A stretch of DNA of 64,000 bases from Marispirochaeta sp. (GCF_963668165.1 NZ_OY764209.1:1302001-1366000), one strand, 5' to 3'. Numbered from the stretch's first letter, positions 53,379 through 63,167 are shown. Translations and numbers: made by a program. Notes: generated by a model not told the origin, from the sequence alone.

Positions 53379-54509
53379 ATGGCCGATAATGATGCTATGG
53401 GAGCAAGGAAATTATATCTGGCCCTGACACTGCTTCTGGGAACCATGGGTCTGGGGGCCGATCCTCTGGAGATTACCCCGGATCAGCTCGTAATTACCCA
53501 GAGCCTGGACGGGGGCTATGATTTGTATGTTCAGGCGGTTCCCGGGCTTGGATCGGTGCTGTTGACCGAGTCTACCGAGGATCCTGAGCGGGACACGGCA
53601 AGTTACGCGTATCGCAACCCGGATTACCATCCTGCAAACGGAGAGGAGCGGCGTCTTCTGAACGGTGAGTTCCTGGAGGAGACCCGGGGCTACTCCCTGA
53701 TCGATTCAACCCCCGAGGAGCATCCGGAGCTTGGGCAGGCTTTCCGTATCTTCATTCCCTATCTTGTTGTTTATGGCTACCCGTGGTCACGATCCGGGGA
53801 GGTCCAGGTGCTGGATGGGACCTACCTGAGTATCAGGGCCTTTGAAAAACCCTTTGCTGATTACACCGGTGCGTTTCGGGATAATCCCTTTATCCTGAAG
53901 GTTGTTCAAAAGCCTTTTGAAGGTCCCCCGGAGGGAAACTACATGGATGCTACCGTTGATGCCTATCAGGAGATCAGTGAAGAGGGCAGGGGAAAGCTTA
54001 TTTACAGCCGCGGCGAAGATGATATCCTGGAAAAGATCGCCGGGATTATCGACGAAGCCCCGGGGCGCAGTATGGATCTGGTACTTGCCCTGGATACAAC
54101 GCAAAGCATGACCAATGATATGCCTCATCTGCGGAAGAGCCTGGTTCCCCTTTTACAGGAGAAGTCAGAAGGCTTCGATCTTTTGCGGGTCGGAGTGGTC
54201 CTTTACAAGGATTATGACGAGGAGTATGTTACCGATGTTTATCCGTTCCAGGTAGCCGGGGTGGAGACGGTGCAGAGGATTCTTGATCGGATTCGTGTTT
54301 ACGGCGGCCGCGATATCCCCGAGGCAGTGTACGAGGCTCTCTATGCCGGAATCCACAGCTATCCCTGGAGTGCGGACCGCAGGCTGATTGTTTTGGTGGG
54401 CGACGCTCCGCCCCATCCGCGGCCCCGTGGAAAGATAACCAAAGAGATGGTCTACGCGGATGCGGCAAGCAGGGACGTCGAGCTATATGCGATTATTCTG
54501 CCTCAGTAA
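53379..54509 (+). CDS. Secreted von Willebrand factor A domain protein
   Basis: 376 residues. A signal peptide covers about 7-26 (KLYLALTLLLGTMGLGA); the ATG at 53397 (residue 7) would start right at it and is an alternative, neither having a clear Shine-Dalgarno. The N-terminal 210 residues are unrecognised, and the C-terminal vWA domain begins SMDLVLALDTTQSMTNDMP, with the metal-site Asp/Thr/Ser, followed by GGRDIPEAVYEAL and LIVLVGDAPPH. Likely binds protein or ligand in the periplasm. Overlaps the convergent lipoprotein gene by 17 bp. Confidence 0.85.
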   Translation: MADNDAMGARKLYLALTLLLGTMGLGADPLEITPDQLVITQSLDGGYDLYVQAVPGLGSVLLTESTEDPERDTASYAYRNPDYHPANGEERRLLNGEFLEETRGYSLIDSTPEEHPELGQAFRIFIPYLVVYGYPWSRSGEVQVLDGTYLSIRAFEKPFADYTGAFRDNPFILKVVQKPFEGPPEGNYMDATVDAYQEISEEGRGKLIYSRGEDDILEKIAGIIDEAPGRSMDLVLALDTTQSMTNDMPHLRKSLVPLLQEKSEGFDLLRVGVVLYKDYDEEYVTDVYPFQVAGVETVQRILDRIRVYGGRDIPEAVYEALYAGIHSYPWSADRRLIVLVGDAPPHPRPRGKITKEMVYADAASRDVELYAIILPQ

Positions 54510-54906
54510 GGACTTCCAGGGTCTCTATTTTAGCCAGCACTTTGCGGGAGAGAATCAGGGGCCATTCTTTTAAGCGTGAGGCCTGTTCGGTCTCGTAGCG
54601 TGCAATGATTTCATTGAACATGGCCTTTGCCGCTGTGTATTCGCCTTTTTTATAGTGCAGAAAGGCAATCTCGTAATCCGCTTCCACATTTTCCTGCAGG
54701 TCCTCAGGAAAGCGCTCCTTGAAGGTCTGGTAGTAGACCATGGCCGTATCGTAATCGTTCCGTTGGGCAACAGCCTCCTGGGCTCTCTGGAAATACTCCA
54801 TGGGAGACAGATCAGCAGGAATATCCTCCGGTGCAGGGACACCAACGCAGGAGGAGAAAAATACTGTGATGGTTAGAATAATCAGTACCGCGATTCCGTG
54901 TTTCAT
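54493..54906 (-). CDS. Small TPR-like lipoprotein
   Basis: 137 residues. Signal peptide with lipobox VFFSSCVG (Cys about 20). The mature part has helices with TPR/outer-membrane assembly lipoprotein character (YFQRAQEAVAQRNDYDTAMVYYQTFKERFPED, AFLHYKKGEYTAAKAMFNEIIARY), about two repeats. Spirochaete genomes carry many such proteins. It follows the small Cys protein gene by 18 bp on the minus strand and is probably cotranscribed. Confidence 0.8.
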   Translation of the reverse strand: MKHGIAVLIILTITVFFSSCVGVPAPEDIPADLSPMEYFQRAQEAVAQRNDYDTAMVYYQTFKERFPEDLQENVEADYEIAFLHYKKGEYTAAKAMFNEIIARYETEQASRLKEWPLILSRKVLAKIETLEVLTEAE

Positions 54907-54924
54907 GAGAAAAAGTTAAGCATA

Positions 54925-55236
54925 TTAATCGCGGCTTGTATAGATTTCATCCTTGATGGGAAGGTTCTTTTTCAGATCTTTGATAAACTCTTTCGGATCA
55001 CCCATTGGCTCATAGGCGTCGCAGTGGTCAAGGCTGCGGCGGGCGACGGTAAAGTATTTGTAAATCTTCTCTTCACCGAGTTTCTTGCGCCATTTTCCGG
55101 CATCACAACGTACCCGCAGCGAGTAACGCATACCGCCCTGAGGTTCCCTGACAAGTTTGCAGTGGACGCAGTTTGCGCAGTAGATCTTTCCGGACGTGGC
55201 GGCTTCTTCGTTTAAAGCTTCATTCTTTGCCGACAT
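54925..55236 (-). CDS. Small cysteine-cluster protein, conserved hypothetical
   Basis: 103 residues from the ATG at 55236, which has GGAGG five bases upstream. Cysteines: IYCANCVHCKLV (about 19-27), RVRCDAGKW and DHCDAYEP, a probable zinc or Fe-S site of four to five ligands. Rest is basic and helical (KYFTVARRSL, FIKDLKKNLP). I do not recognise a named family. Lies between glgP and the TPR-like lipoprotein on the same strand; a weak promoter (TTGACC-N18-TAAGGT) at 55262-55291 may drive it. Confidence 0.72.
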   Translation of the reverse strand: MSAKNEALNEEAATSGKIYCANCVHCKLVREPQGGMRYSLRVRCDAGKWRKKLGEEKIYKYFTVARRSLDHCDAYEPMGDPKEFIKDLKKNLPIKDEIYTSRD

Positions 55237-55261
55237 AGGTCCTCCATTTTTTCCTTTCATA

Positions 55262-55291
55262 ACCTTATCATCATCGACAGAGAGGGGTCAA
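55262..55291 (-). promoter_or_regulatory. Candidate promoter of the small Cys protein gene
   Basis: Minus-strand TTGACC (55286-55291) and TAAGGT (55262-55267), 18-bp spacing, 26 bp before the start codon. The -10 is only a moderate match. Confidence 0.35.
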
Positions 55292-55317
55292 TAGTTGAGT
55301 CCCTGCAGGAATTTCAG

Positions 55318-57825
55318 CTATTTCCGTGCCTCCTCCAGGGTGTTGATGGGATCATGTTCGGTATTCACCGGACATGGACGGACACTCCATATATCCTCGG
55401 CATATTGCCGAATTGTGCGGTCGGATGAGAATTTTCCCGAACAGGCAATATTGAGTATCGCCTTACGGTTCCAGTTTTCACGGTCCCGATATAGTTCCTG
55501 AACCTGATTCTGAGCATCGGCGTAAGAACGCAGGTCTGCAAGATGCATGTAGAAGTCTCCCTGATCAAACAGAGCCTGACGCAGAGGCTCGAAGATTCCC
55601 GGTTCGGAGAAGTTGAAGTTCCCGGAAAACAGCAGATCCACCGCCTCCTGTATCTCTTTGTCCTGGTTGTAGACGTCGAAAGGAGAATAGTCGGGTCGGA
55701 GATCTGCAACCTCGTCCGCGGTGAGCCCGAAAATAAAGGCGTTCTCCCGGCCTGCTTCCTCGATTATTTCGATATTTGCGCCGTCCAGTGTCCCAAGGGT
55801 GAGAGCTCCGTTGCACATGAACTTCATGTTTCCTGTACCGGAGGCTTCGGTTCCCGCGGTGGATATCTGCTCCGAGACTTCAGCGGCGGGAAAGATCTTT
55901 TCGGCCAAAGAGACCCGGTAGTTGGGAACAAAGTAGACCCGCAGATATTTACTGGCAACAGGGTCACCGTTTACCACGACACTGATGTTGTTGATCAGCT
56001 TTATAATGAGTTTTGCCAGCTGATAGCCAGGAGCCGCTTTTCCGGCAAACAGAAAGGTCCTGGGGATCAGGTTCTGTGTTTCGCCTTTCCGGATACGGTT
56101 ATAGAGCATAACAATATGCAGAGCGTTCAGAAGCTGCCGCTTGTATTCGTGGATTCTTTTTATCTGCACGTCGAATATCGATTCGGGGTTAATGATAAAA
56201 CCGTGCTCAGCTTCCAGTATTGCTGCAAGGCGCTCTTTTGCCTCCTTCTTGACTTCCTCACAGCGCTTACAAAACGAGGCATCTTCTGCAAAGGGGGTGA
56301 GTTTCTTTAGCTGGGACATATCAGTCACCCATCCGTCCCCGATGTTTTCGCTTATCAGCCGGGAGAGGGCCGGATTTGACTTAAGCAGCCAGCGCCGCTG
56401 TGTAATACCATTGGTTTTATTGTTAAAGCGTTCCGGATAAAGCTCTGCAAAGTCCGGCACCACCCGGGTACGAAGAAGATCCGTGTGCAGAGCCGCCACC
56501 CCGTTGGTCGAATGGGTTCCTGCGATAGAGAGATGGGCCATGCGGATCTGTTTGACATCCCCTTCCTCAACGATGCTCATACGGTTCAGTCGCCGCATGT
56601 CTCCCGGGAAAGCGATGGATACCCGCTGCAGAAAGTGGTGATTGATGTCGTAAATAAGCTGCAGGTGCCGTGGCAGCAGCTTCTCGAGCATCGGGACCGG
56701 CCACTTTTCCAGTGCTTCCGGCATCAGGGTGTGGTTTGTGTATCCCAGGGACTTGACAGTAATCTCCCATGCAGAATCCCAGTCCAGGTCATTCTCGTCA
56801 ATCAATATACGCATGAGCTCCGGGACTGCCAGGGAGGGATGGGTATCGTTAAGCTGGATGGCTGCGTAATTGGAGAACTCCTTCCAGGGATGCTTGCACT
56901 TTTTAAAGCGCCGTACAATATCCGCCAATGAGCAGGCCACAAAGAGGTACTGCTGTTTAAGCCGCAGCTCTTTGCCAAGATAGAGTTTGTCGTTGGGATA
57001 GAGGACCTTCGTAAGGTTCTCCGCGCTTACCTTGGAGGCCACTGCCTCGACGTAATCGCCTTCGTTAAACTCGCTGAAGTCGAATTCCTCCGCGGCCCGG
57101 GCACTCCAGAGGCGCAGGGTATTAACCGTTTCACCGCCGTAGCCGACGATGGGAGTATCGAAGGCGATGCCCAGTACAGGTGTTGTATCCACCCAGTTAT
57201 ACTCCCGGCGGCCCCGTTTAACGATTGTGTCCACCCGTCCGCCGAAGTGTACCGGGACGACAACATCCGGACGTTCGATCTCCCAGGGATTGCCCCGGCG
57301 CAGCCAGTCGTCGGGCTGTTCTACCTGCCAGCCGTTTTCTATCTGCTGCCGGAAGATGCCGAAATCGTAGCGCAGACCGTATCCGAAGGAGGGAAGGTTC
57401 AGGGTTGCCAGGGAGTCAAGGAAACAGGCCGCCAAACGGCCCAGCCCCCCGTTGCCCAGGCCCGCATCGATTTCCTCTTCGCGAAGCTCCTCCAAGCTGT
57501 AGCCAAGATCGGTCAGGGCTTCCTCCACGGCTGGCTGCAGATGCATATTAATCACATTGTTACCCATGGAGCGGCCGATAAGAAACTCCAGGGACAGATA
57601 GTAGACCCGTTTAACGCCTTCCTTGTAATGGGTCTGCTGGGTTTTCATCCACTGGTTCATCAGCCTGTCCCTGACAGCCAGGGCAAGGGCCATGTAGCGG
57701 TCGTAATTAGACGAGGAGTAACGGTCGACACCAAGGGTAAACTTGAGATGTTCCGCGTATCCCCAGGCTATAGACTCCGTGTCATGTCCCTGACGCGTGG
57801 GGATAGATGGACGGTTGTTTTCCAT
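55318..57825 (-). CDS. glgP: Glycogen/starch phosphorylase
   Basis: PLP-dependent release of glucose-1-phosphate from glycogen or maltodextrin. 835 residues, family length. The N-terminal HLKFTLGVDR region, GNGGLGRLAACFLDSLATL, NDTHPSLAVPELMRILID, and the PLP lysine in TGNMKFMCNGALTLGTLDGAN are all present. Excellent Shine-Dalgarno (GGAGGTG). Follows homoserine dehydrogenase by 45 bp on the same strand. No glgA, glgB or glgC is in the window. Confidence 0.97.
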   Translation of the reverse strand: MENNRPSIPTRQGHDTESIAWGYAEHLKFTLGVDRYSSSNYDRYMALALAVRDRLMNQWMKTQQTHYKEGVKRVYYLSLEFLIGRSMGNNVINMHLQPAVEEALTDLGYSLEELREEEIDAGLGNGGLGRLAACFLDSLATLNLPSFGYGLRYDFGIFRQQIENGWQVEQPDDWLRRGNPWEIERPDVVVPVHFGGRVDTIVKRGRREYNWVDTTPVLGIAFDTPIVGYGGETVNTLRLWSARAAEEFDFSEFNEGDYVEAVASKVSAENLTKVLYPNDKLYLGKELRLKQQYLFVACSLADIVRRFKKCKHPWKEFSNYAAIQLNDTHPSLAVPELMRILIDENDLDWDSAWEITVKSLGYTNHTLMPEALEKWPVPMLEKLLPRHLQLIYDINHHFLQRVSIAFPGDMRRLNRMSIVEEGDVKQIRMAHLSIAGTHSTNGVAALHTDLLRTRVVPDFAELYPERFNNKTNGITQRRWLLKSNPALSRLISENIGDGWVTDMSQLKKLTPFAEDASFCKRCEEVKKEAKERLAAILEAEHGFIINPESIFDVQIKRIHEYKRQLLNALHIVMLYNRIRKGETQNLIPRTFLFAGKAAPGYQLAKLIIKLINNISVVVNGDPVASKYLRVYFVPNYRVSLAEKIFPAAEVSEQISTAGTEASGTGNMKFMCNGALTLGTLDGANIEIIEEAGRENAFIFGLTADEVADLRPDYSPFDVYNQDKEIQEAVDLLFSGNFNFSEPGIFEPLRQALFDQGDFYMHLADLRSYADAQNQVQELYRDRENWNRKAILNIACSGKFSSDRTIRQYAEDIWSVRPCPVNTEHDPINTLEEARK

Positions 57826-57870
57826 GGAACACCTCCGTGTTTTTATTCCAGGATAATAAATCCCTGGTAC

Positions 57871-59193
57871 TTATGCGAATATTTCTTCATGTTCATCGAG
57901 TATTTCAATGCAGATGCTCGGTTCCCGGACTACCGGAAGCGTATCCAGGGCCGCCAGAGCATTACGCATGTTGCCTTCCTGTACCCTGTGGGTGGTTATA
58001 ACCACAGGCACAGAATTGGCTTTGTCGTTGTAAGGCTCCTTCTGCAGTACTGAAGAGAGGCTTATCCGGTTTTCTCCAAGGACGCCGGCAATCTGGGCAA
58101 AGACCCCGGGTTTATCCTCCACCATGAGACGCACGTAATAGCGTCCCTGGATCTCTTCCGGAGACAGCAGAACCGCCTCTTTTGTCTGATCGGGCCAGAT
58201 CTTCAAGGTTGAGAAGATCTTGTCCGCGGTCCCCATGCAGCTGGAGATGATATCAGCGGTAACCGCGCTGGCTGTCGGACTGCCGCCGGCTCCGCGGCCG
58301 TAGTACATGGTATGCCCCACTGCGTGGCCGTAGACGCTGACGGCGTTGAAAGGTCCGGAGACCCAGGCCAGGGGATGTTCGGTAGAGATAAAAGCCGGAC
58401 GGACCCGCAGGGATACCCCGTTTTCCTCGCTTTGTGCGATGGCCAGCAGCTTTATTACATACCCGAGCTCCCGGCCGAAATTAAGGTCGATAAGCCTGAG
58501 GTCGTCGATTCCCTGAACGGGGATTGATTCCAGGTTAACCCTCTGTCCGAAGGCCAGGGACGACATAATAGCCAGCTTATGGGCGGAGTCTCCGCCGCTG
58601 ACATCCAGAGTAGGGTCGGCTTCGGCCAGTCCGCCGGCCTGGGCCTCCTTGAGGGCTTCTGTAAAGCTGTTGCCCTTCTGCATCATCTCGGTAAGGATAT
58701 AGTTACAGGTACCGTTAACGATACCGTAAAAAGCATCGATTCGATTAGGGAGGATTCCGTCGTACAGTGCCCTCAGAATCGGTATTCCGCCGCCGCAGGA
58801 GGCTTCAAAGGAGATTGAGACCCCCGCTTCCCGGGCAATGGCCATTAATTCGGCCCCGTGCCTGGCTATCAGGGCCTTATTGGCGGTTACTACCCGTTTT
58901 CCCGCTTTCAGGATCTTTTCTGTAAGGCTGCGGGCAATACCGGTTCCTCCTATCAGTTCAACCACCGCAACGACATCCGGGTCTGCCAGAACCTTATCAA
59001 GATCAGCTTCAAAAAGTCCGGGATCCAGGTTCAGGGATTCGGCGTGGGAAAAATCTTTGTCAACAATATAGCGCAGCTCAATATCAAGACCGGTCTTCGC
59101 GGCGAGTAGAGAACGCTGGTCGAGAAGCAGGGCGGCTGTTGCGCCGCCGACAGTGCCGCAGCCAAGAATGGCGACAGCGGAGGGGCGTTTCAT
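57871..59193 (-). CDS. hom: Homoserine dehydrogenase
   Basis: Reduces aspartate semialdehyde to homoserine for threonine and methionine. 440 residues from the ATG at 59193, with AAGGAG upstream; an earlier in-frame start would add 11 residues. NAD-binding VAILGCGTVGGATA, VTANKALIARHG, SFEASCGGGIPIL, GIVNGTCNYILTEM and AEADPTLDVSGGDSAHKLAI are family marks. A C-terminal ACT domain (about 350-430, VEDKPGVFAQIAGVLGE) suggests allosteric control by an amino acid. Follows the MCP-like gene by 67 bp. Confidence 0.96.
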   Translation of the reverse strand: MKRPSAVAILGCGTVGGATAALLLDQRSLLAAKTGLDIELRYIVDKDFSHAESLNLDPGLFEADLDKVLADPDVVAVVELIGGTGIARSLTEKILKAGKRVVTANKALIARHGAELMAIAREAGVSISFEASCGGGIPILRALYDGILPNRIDAFYGIVNGTCNYILTEMMQKGNSFTEALKEAQAGGLAEADPTLDVSGGDSAHKLAIMSSLAFGQRVNLESIPVQGIDDLRLIDLNFGRELGYVIKLLAIAQSEENGVSLRVRPAFISTEHPLAWVSGPFNAVSVYGHAVGHTMYYGRGAGGSPTASAVTADIISSCMGTADKIFSTLKIWPDQTKEAVLLSPEEIQGRYYVRLMVEDKPGVFAQIAGVLGENRISLSSVLQKEPYNDKANSVPVVITTHRVQEGNMRNALAALDTLPVVREPSICIEILDEHEEIFA

Positions 59194-59260
59194 AGAGTCT
59201 CCTTGATTCAGACAGTACTGTGTCAATCCTAGGCGGGAGGCTTGCAGCTTGTCAAGCGTT

Positions 59261-61060
59261 CTAAAAAAAGGTTACGGCCCCTTCCTTGGTTCCTGTTTCA
59301 ACAGTGAAACCGCCGATCTCCCCGGCCCGTGCTTTGTGGGCATAGATGGTAAACTGATTGACGATTTCCTGCAGGCGCTGTTCCTGGATTTCCCATTTTT
59401 CAAGGCCTCGTTCTTTCAGTATCTGTTGTTTACGGCCCGCCGCAGAATGAGCGGTACGTTCAAAGATCTCCATAATCGACTTTGCCTGCCGGCTGAGACC
59501 GGCAAGCTTTTCCGTATCCACCTCAGTGGAACCGAAAAGTTCCCGGAACCTCAAATTAAAGAGGTTGAATCCTTGCATGGTCCGCACAATCTCGTCGTTA
59601 GTATCCTTAAGCTTGCTGTATAATCGCTGAATTTCCAGAGTAAAGGAAGCTACAAGATCTGTTTCCTGTCGGAAAGAGTCGCGGAACCCCTCTTCCGCCT
59701 CCTGGGCTGTTTCGATGAAGCCTTTAGTAGTCTCCAGGGCATTTTCAACATCGCCGAAGATGCTGTCGGTCAGGTTCCGCATTTCCTGCACAGTGGACTG
59801 CATTTCCTTGAGGATCTGTCGTTTGGCGACTTCGATTCTGGCGGCCACATGGATATTTCTGAATCGTCCCACAAGGGTAGTGAACTTCTGGAAGCCCTCT
59901 TCAAGGCCCTGAATACGCCCAAGAAAAGCAGAGTTCGTTGTCCTCATGTTTTGTTTGAGCTTTGGGACCTTGCGGGTGTTCTTTAACATGGTTGCCAGTT
60001 CATTTTCGGATTGATGGAACAGGTCGTAGATGCCGTCATCCCGGGATTCCCCTTCAATTTGCCGGGATATAAACAGGTCCCGTTCGTTCTCGATGGTCTC
60101 AACGGCATTTTTTACCTTTTCTATGCTGGCCACAAAGGTTTCGGTATTCTCGGTGATCGCGGCGGCTATGTTATCCAGCAGATACGAACCGAGATTTGTC
60201 ACCTGTTCCAGAAAGGTCAGTTCATCCAGCAGCCTGTCTTCCCGGTCTGTTCCGCTATGGGAATCGTCAATATTCTGGATCTTGTCCAGGGTTATGTTGA
60301 TCTGGTCCAGAGTCTGACGAATAATGTCCTGGGTCTGAACGGCTTCCATCATGGTAATAAGTGGGCTGCGGATATCGTCTGCCCGGGATCGCAGGGTTTT
60401 AAAGAAATTGACAATCCTGGTGAGGCGTTCTTCGATAGTCGAGAAGTAGCTGAAAAGTTTATTCCCAAAACTGTTGAAGATTTTGTCCTGTTCCTGTGCA
60501 ATCGTCTCTGCGGTGTTCTGGACCTCTCCGAAGTAGGACTGGATCTGTTTTCCCTCGGTGGTAAGGTTTTTTGCTTCAGATATTGTCTTGGCGGAGATGC
60601 GCCTCAGTTCATCGGTGACATGAGAAAAACCGCCGCCTTCCTGGCCGGCTTTCAGGGCGACCACCATTGCGTTGAGGGAGATAAGTTCAATCTCTTCTGT
60701 ATTGAAGGTAATATTGGCGATCAGCTCCTCCAGGGTATCCAGGCGCTTAATACTCTGCTTCAGCATATCCAGCAGGCTGTGGTCAGAGCTGCTCAACTCG
60801 GTAAATGAGTGATGAGTCTGCTGGATGCAGTTCTTTGTATTGTCCATAATCATGCGCAGGGCGTCGAGTCCGTTTCCGCCCTCCGCGGCTATCAGGCTGA
60901 TCTGCCTGTCCGCTTCGCTGAAGCCGCTGTCGAACTCATTCAACATCTTTGGATACTCTTCGGCGATGTGGGTATAAACTGTTTCCGTTGCCTCTATCAG
61001 CTTGCTGAGCTTGCTGACGAGTTCTTCTCTGGTAGATTCCTGAAGTACATTCACGCCCAC
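59261..61060 (-). CDS. Soluble MCP-like coiled-coil protein
   Basis: 599 residues, no signal peptide or membrane helix, nearly all predicted coiled coil. Residues about 124-160 (EIELISLNAMVVALKAGQ, GFSHVTDELRRISAKT) copy the layout of the chemoreceptor tip ([25 protein letters not shown]) but with many core changes, so CheA/CheW contact is uncertain. A second similar segment occurs at about 420 (VGRFRNIHVAARIEVAK). GTG is the first possible start; a strong promoter lies so close upstream that the true start may be the GTG at 61054 on a leaderless transcript. Cytoplasmic role unknown. Confidence 0.78.
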   Translation of the reverse strand: MGVNVLQESTREELVSKLSKLIEATETVYTHIAEEYPKMLNEFDSGFSEADRQISLIAAEGGNGLDALRMIMDNTKNCIQQTHHSFTELSSSDHSLLDMLKQSIKRLDTLEELIANITFNTEEIELISLNAMVVALKAGQEGGGFSHVTDELRRISAKTISEAKNLTTEGKQIQSYFGEVQNTAETIAQEQDKIFNSFGNKLFSYFSTIEERLTRIVNFFKTLRSRADDIRSPLITMMEAVQTQDIIRQTLDQINITLDKIQNIDDSHSGTDREDRLLDELTFLEQVTNLGSYLLDNIAAAITENTETFVASIEKVKNAVETIENERDLFISRQIEGESRDDGIYDLFHQSENELATMLKNTRKVPKLKQNMRTTNSAFLGRIQGLEEGFQKFTTLVGRFRNIHVAARIEVAKRQILKEMQSTVQEMRNLTDSIFGDVENALETTKGFIETAQEAEEGFRDSFRQETDLVASFTLEIQRLYSKLKDTNDEIVRTMQGFNLFNLRFRELFGSTEVDTEKLAGLSRQAKSIMEIFERTAHSAAGRKQQILKERGLEKWEIQEQRLQEIVNQFTIYAHKARAGEIGGFTVETGTKEGAVTFF

Positions 61061-61061
61061 A

Positions 61062-61090
61062 ATTATAGGTCAGTATGCGGGTGAAAGCAA
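61062..61090 (-). promoter_or_regulatory. Promoter of the MCP-like gene
   Basis: Minus-strand TTGCTT (61085-61090) and perfect TATAAT (61062-61067), 17-bp spacing. The -10 ends one base before the first GTG, so transcription would begin inside the annotated coding start. There is no Shine-Dalgarno. It serves the gene and probably hom and glgP downstream. Confidence 0.65.
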
Positions 61091-61133
61091 TCACAAAGCT
61101 GTTCGGTTCCAGGGTATTTCGTTGTAACAGGAC

Positions 61134-61162
61134 AAAAAAAAGCCGGCCCCGGGGGGGCCGGC
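61134..61162 (-). terminator. Rho-independent terminator after the MalK-type ATPase
   Basis: On the minus strand GCCGGCCCC pairs with GGGGCCGGC (9 bp, 3-base loop) followed by eight T. It separates the ATPase transcript from the MCP-like promoter 44 bp further on. Confidence 0.93.
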
Positions 61163-61181
61163 AGGGACTATACGGAAGATC

Positions 61182-62279
61182 TCAATTGTACGGGATGGTT
61201 TTCTCACTCTCCTGGTCGAAGAAGAGGATTTTATTCATATCCGGTTTCAGGTAGATCTTATCGCCAACTTTCGGCTGAACATTGGGTGCGACCTTGGCAA
61301 TCATGGTGTGTTTCGTGGTTTTTACATACAGATGGGTTTCAGCTCCCAGAGGCTCAATTACTTCGACGGAAGCCTTGATAACCTTGTCGTCAGCGGTTTT
61401 GGTTTCGTACAGGTCTTCGGGGCGTACACCGAAGGTAAGCTCTTTGCCTACATAGCCCTTGATGCTTTCTGCGTAGCGGCCTTCAACCTCTATTGCAAAG
61501 TCGCCTTCGTCAGCAATAATTTTTCCACCCTCTTCCTTAATCATCACCGTGGCGAAGTTCATGGGAGGAGATCCTATGAAACCGGCAACGAAGCGGTTGT
61601 TCGGTTCGTTGTAGAGATTCAGCGGATTTCCAATCTGCTGAATCAGTCCGCCCTTCATGACGACAATCTTGTCTGCCATGGTCATGGCTTCTACCTGGTC
61701 ATGGGTTACATAGACCATGGTTGCCTTCAGTCTGTTGTGAAGTGCCGATATCTCTGCCCTCATCTGGACCCGGAGTTTGGCATCCAGGTTCGACAGCGGT
61801 TCGTCAAAGAGGAATACCTTTGGTTTCCGCACTATCGCACGACCTACAGCAACCCGCTGGCGTTGACCGCCGGAAAGGGCTTTGGGTTTTCTGTCCAGCA
61901 GTTCTTCGATGTCGAGAATCTGGGCAGCCTCTTTTACACGGGCTTCAATCTCATTCTTGGGGAACTTCCTGATCTTGAGACCAAAGGCCATGTTGTCATA
62001 AACCGACATGTGAGGGTACAGGGCATAGTTCTGAAAAACCATGGCAATGTCCCGGTCCTTGGGGGGAACATCATTGACGACTTTACCGTCGATGGTCAAT
62101 TCGCCTTCGGTAATGTCCTCGAGACCGGCGATCATACGTAATGTCGTGGTTTTTCCACACCCGGAAGGGCCGACCAGTACTACAAATTCCCGGTCCTCTA
62201 CAGTGATGTTCGCGTTATCTACTGCGCGAACATTCCCCTCGTAAACCTTTACGAGGTTCTTGAGTTCTACGTTAGCCAT
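61182..62279 (-). CDS. Sugar ABC transporter ATP-binding protein (MalK/UgpC/MsmK type)
   Basis: 365-residue ATPase with the MalK layout: Walker [20 protein letters not shown]-loop [22 protein letters not shown], signature [15 protein letters not shown], Walker [18 protein letters not shown]-loop [13 protein letters not shown], then a C-terminal TOBE regulatory domain (about 240-365). No permease or binding protein is adjacent; stand-alone ATPases of this kind (MsmK) energise several sugar importers. Good Shine-Dalgarno (GGAGG) and a strong promoter upstream. Confidence 0.95.
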   Translation of the reverse strand: MANVELKNLVKVYEGNVRAVDNANITVEDREFVVLVGPSGCGKTTTLRMIAGLEDITEGELTIDGKVVNDVPPKDRDIAMVFQNYALYPHMSVYDNMAFGLKIRKFPKNEIEARVKEAAQILDIEELLDRKPKALSGGQRQRVAVGRAIVRKPKVFLFDEPLSNLDAKLRVQMRAEISALHNRLKATMVYVTHDQVEAMTMADKIVVMKGGLIQQIGNPLNLYNEPNNRFVAGFIGSPPMNFATVMIKEEGGKIIADEGDFAIEVEGRYAESIKGYVGKELTFGVRPEDLYETKTADDKVIKASVEVIEPLGAETHLYVKTTKHTMIAKVAPNVQPKVGDKIYLKPDMNKILFFDQESEKTIPYN

Positions 62280-62308
62280 TAAAGACCTCCAATTATCTTA
62301 TGAAGATC

Positions 62309-62337
62309 ATGGTACAGTGGAAAATTTCAGCTGTCAA
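62309..62337 (-). promoter_or_regulatory. Promoter of the MalK-type ATPase gene
   Basis: Minus-strand TTGACA (62332-62337) and TACCAT (62309-62314), separated by exactly 17 bp, about 30 bp before the start codon. Perfect -35 and fair -10. Confidence 0.7.
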
Positions 62338-62483
62338 TGAAAAACAGAATTTTTATTGAGGAGTCAAAAAACTGTCGATTCCCCGTCGAAAATGCTCTTC
62401 TATGTTCCGGGATTTTCTGGCAAGATTTAGCATGTTTACCAGGGTCAGCATGCGAAAATATCAGATAGCAAGGAGACTTTCCC

Positions 62484-63167
62484 ATGAAACGAAGTGAAAT
62501 CAATGCCATTCTGCAGGAAGGAGATGAATTCTTCAAATCCCGTATGTGGTTCCTTCCCGAATGGGCGTACTGGTCTGCGGACCAGTGGAGACAATTCCGG
62601 CATCAGTGCAGTGCCGTTTTTGCTCACTCTCTGGGATGGGACATTACCGATTTCGGCAGCGGAAACTTTCTAAAGAGGGGGCTCTTCCTTTTTACCCTCC
62701 GCAACGGTATCACTGGACAATCTGGAAAACAGTACGCCGAAAAAATAATGATCGTGAAAGAGGAGCAGGAAACCCCCTTTCATTACCACAAATTTAAGCA
62801 GGAAGATATCATCAACCGGGGCGGGGGGAACCTTCTGTTTAACCTCTACCATGCGGGCGATGGAAAAACCCTGGATGAAAAACGGCCTGTGGAGATCCTT
62901 ATCGATGACAGAGCTTTTACAGTGAACCCGGGAGAAACACTGAGCCTTAAACCGGGACAGAGTCTCTGTCTGGATCCGATGGTGTACCATCGCTTTTACG
63001 GTGAAAAAGGTTCCGGAACGGTTTTGGTCGGCGAGGTAAGTCTGGTCAATGATGATTCGACGGATAATTATTTTTATGAGACCCTTGGACGCTTTCCGGA
63101 AATCGAAGAGGACGAGGATCCGCTTTATCTGCTGTCCTGTGACTATGCCGGGTTCCTGGGGGTATAA
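62484..63167 (+). CDS. D-lyxose ketol-isomerase-like protein
   Basis: 227-residue cupin-fold sugar isomerase. Metal-binding positions HYHKFKQEDIINRGGG and MVYHRFYGEKGSG match the D-lyxose/D-mannose isomerase family, as do FFKSRMWFLPEWAYW and the LGWDITDFGSG region. AAGGAG precedes the ATG. The next gene, a PfkB-type kinase, starts 2 bp after the stop, which suggests isomerisation of a sugar to a ketose that the kinase then phosphorylates. Substrate is by family only. Confidence 0.88.
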   Translation: MKRSEINAILQEGDEFFKSRMWFLPEWAYWSADQWRQFRHQCSAVFAHSLGWDITDFGSGNFLKRGLFLFTLRNGITGQSGKQYAEKIMIVKEEQETPFHYHKFKQEDIINRGGGNLLFNLYHAGDGKTLDEKRPVEILIDDRAFTVNPGETLSLKPGQSLCLDPMVYHRFYGEKGSGTVLVGEVSLVNDDSTDNYFYETLGRFPEIEEDEDPLYLLSCDYAGFLGV

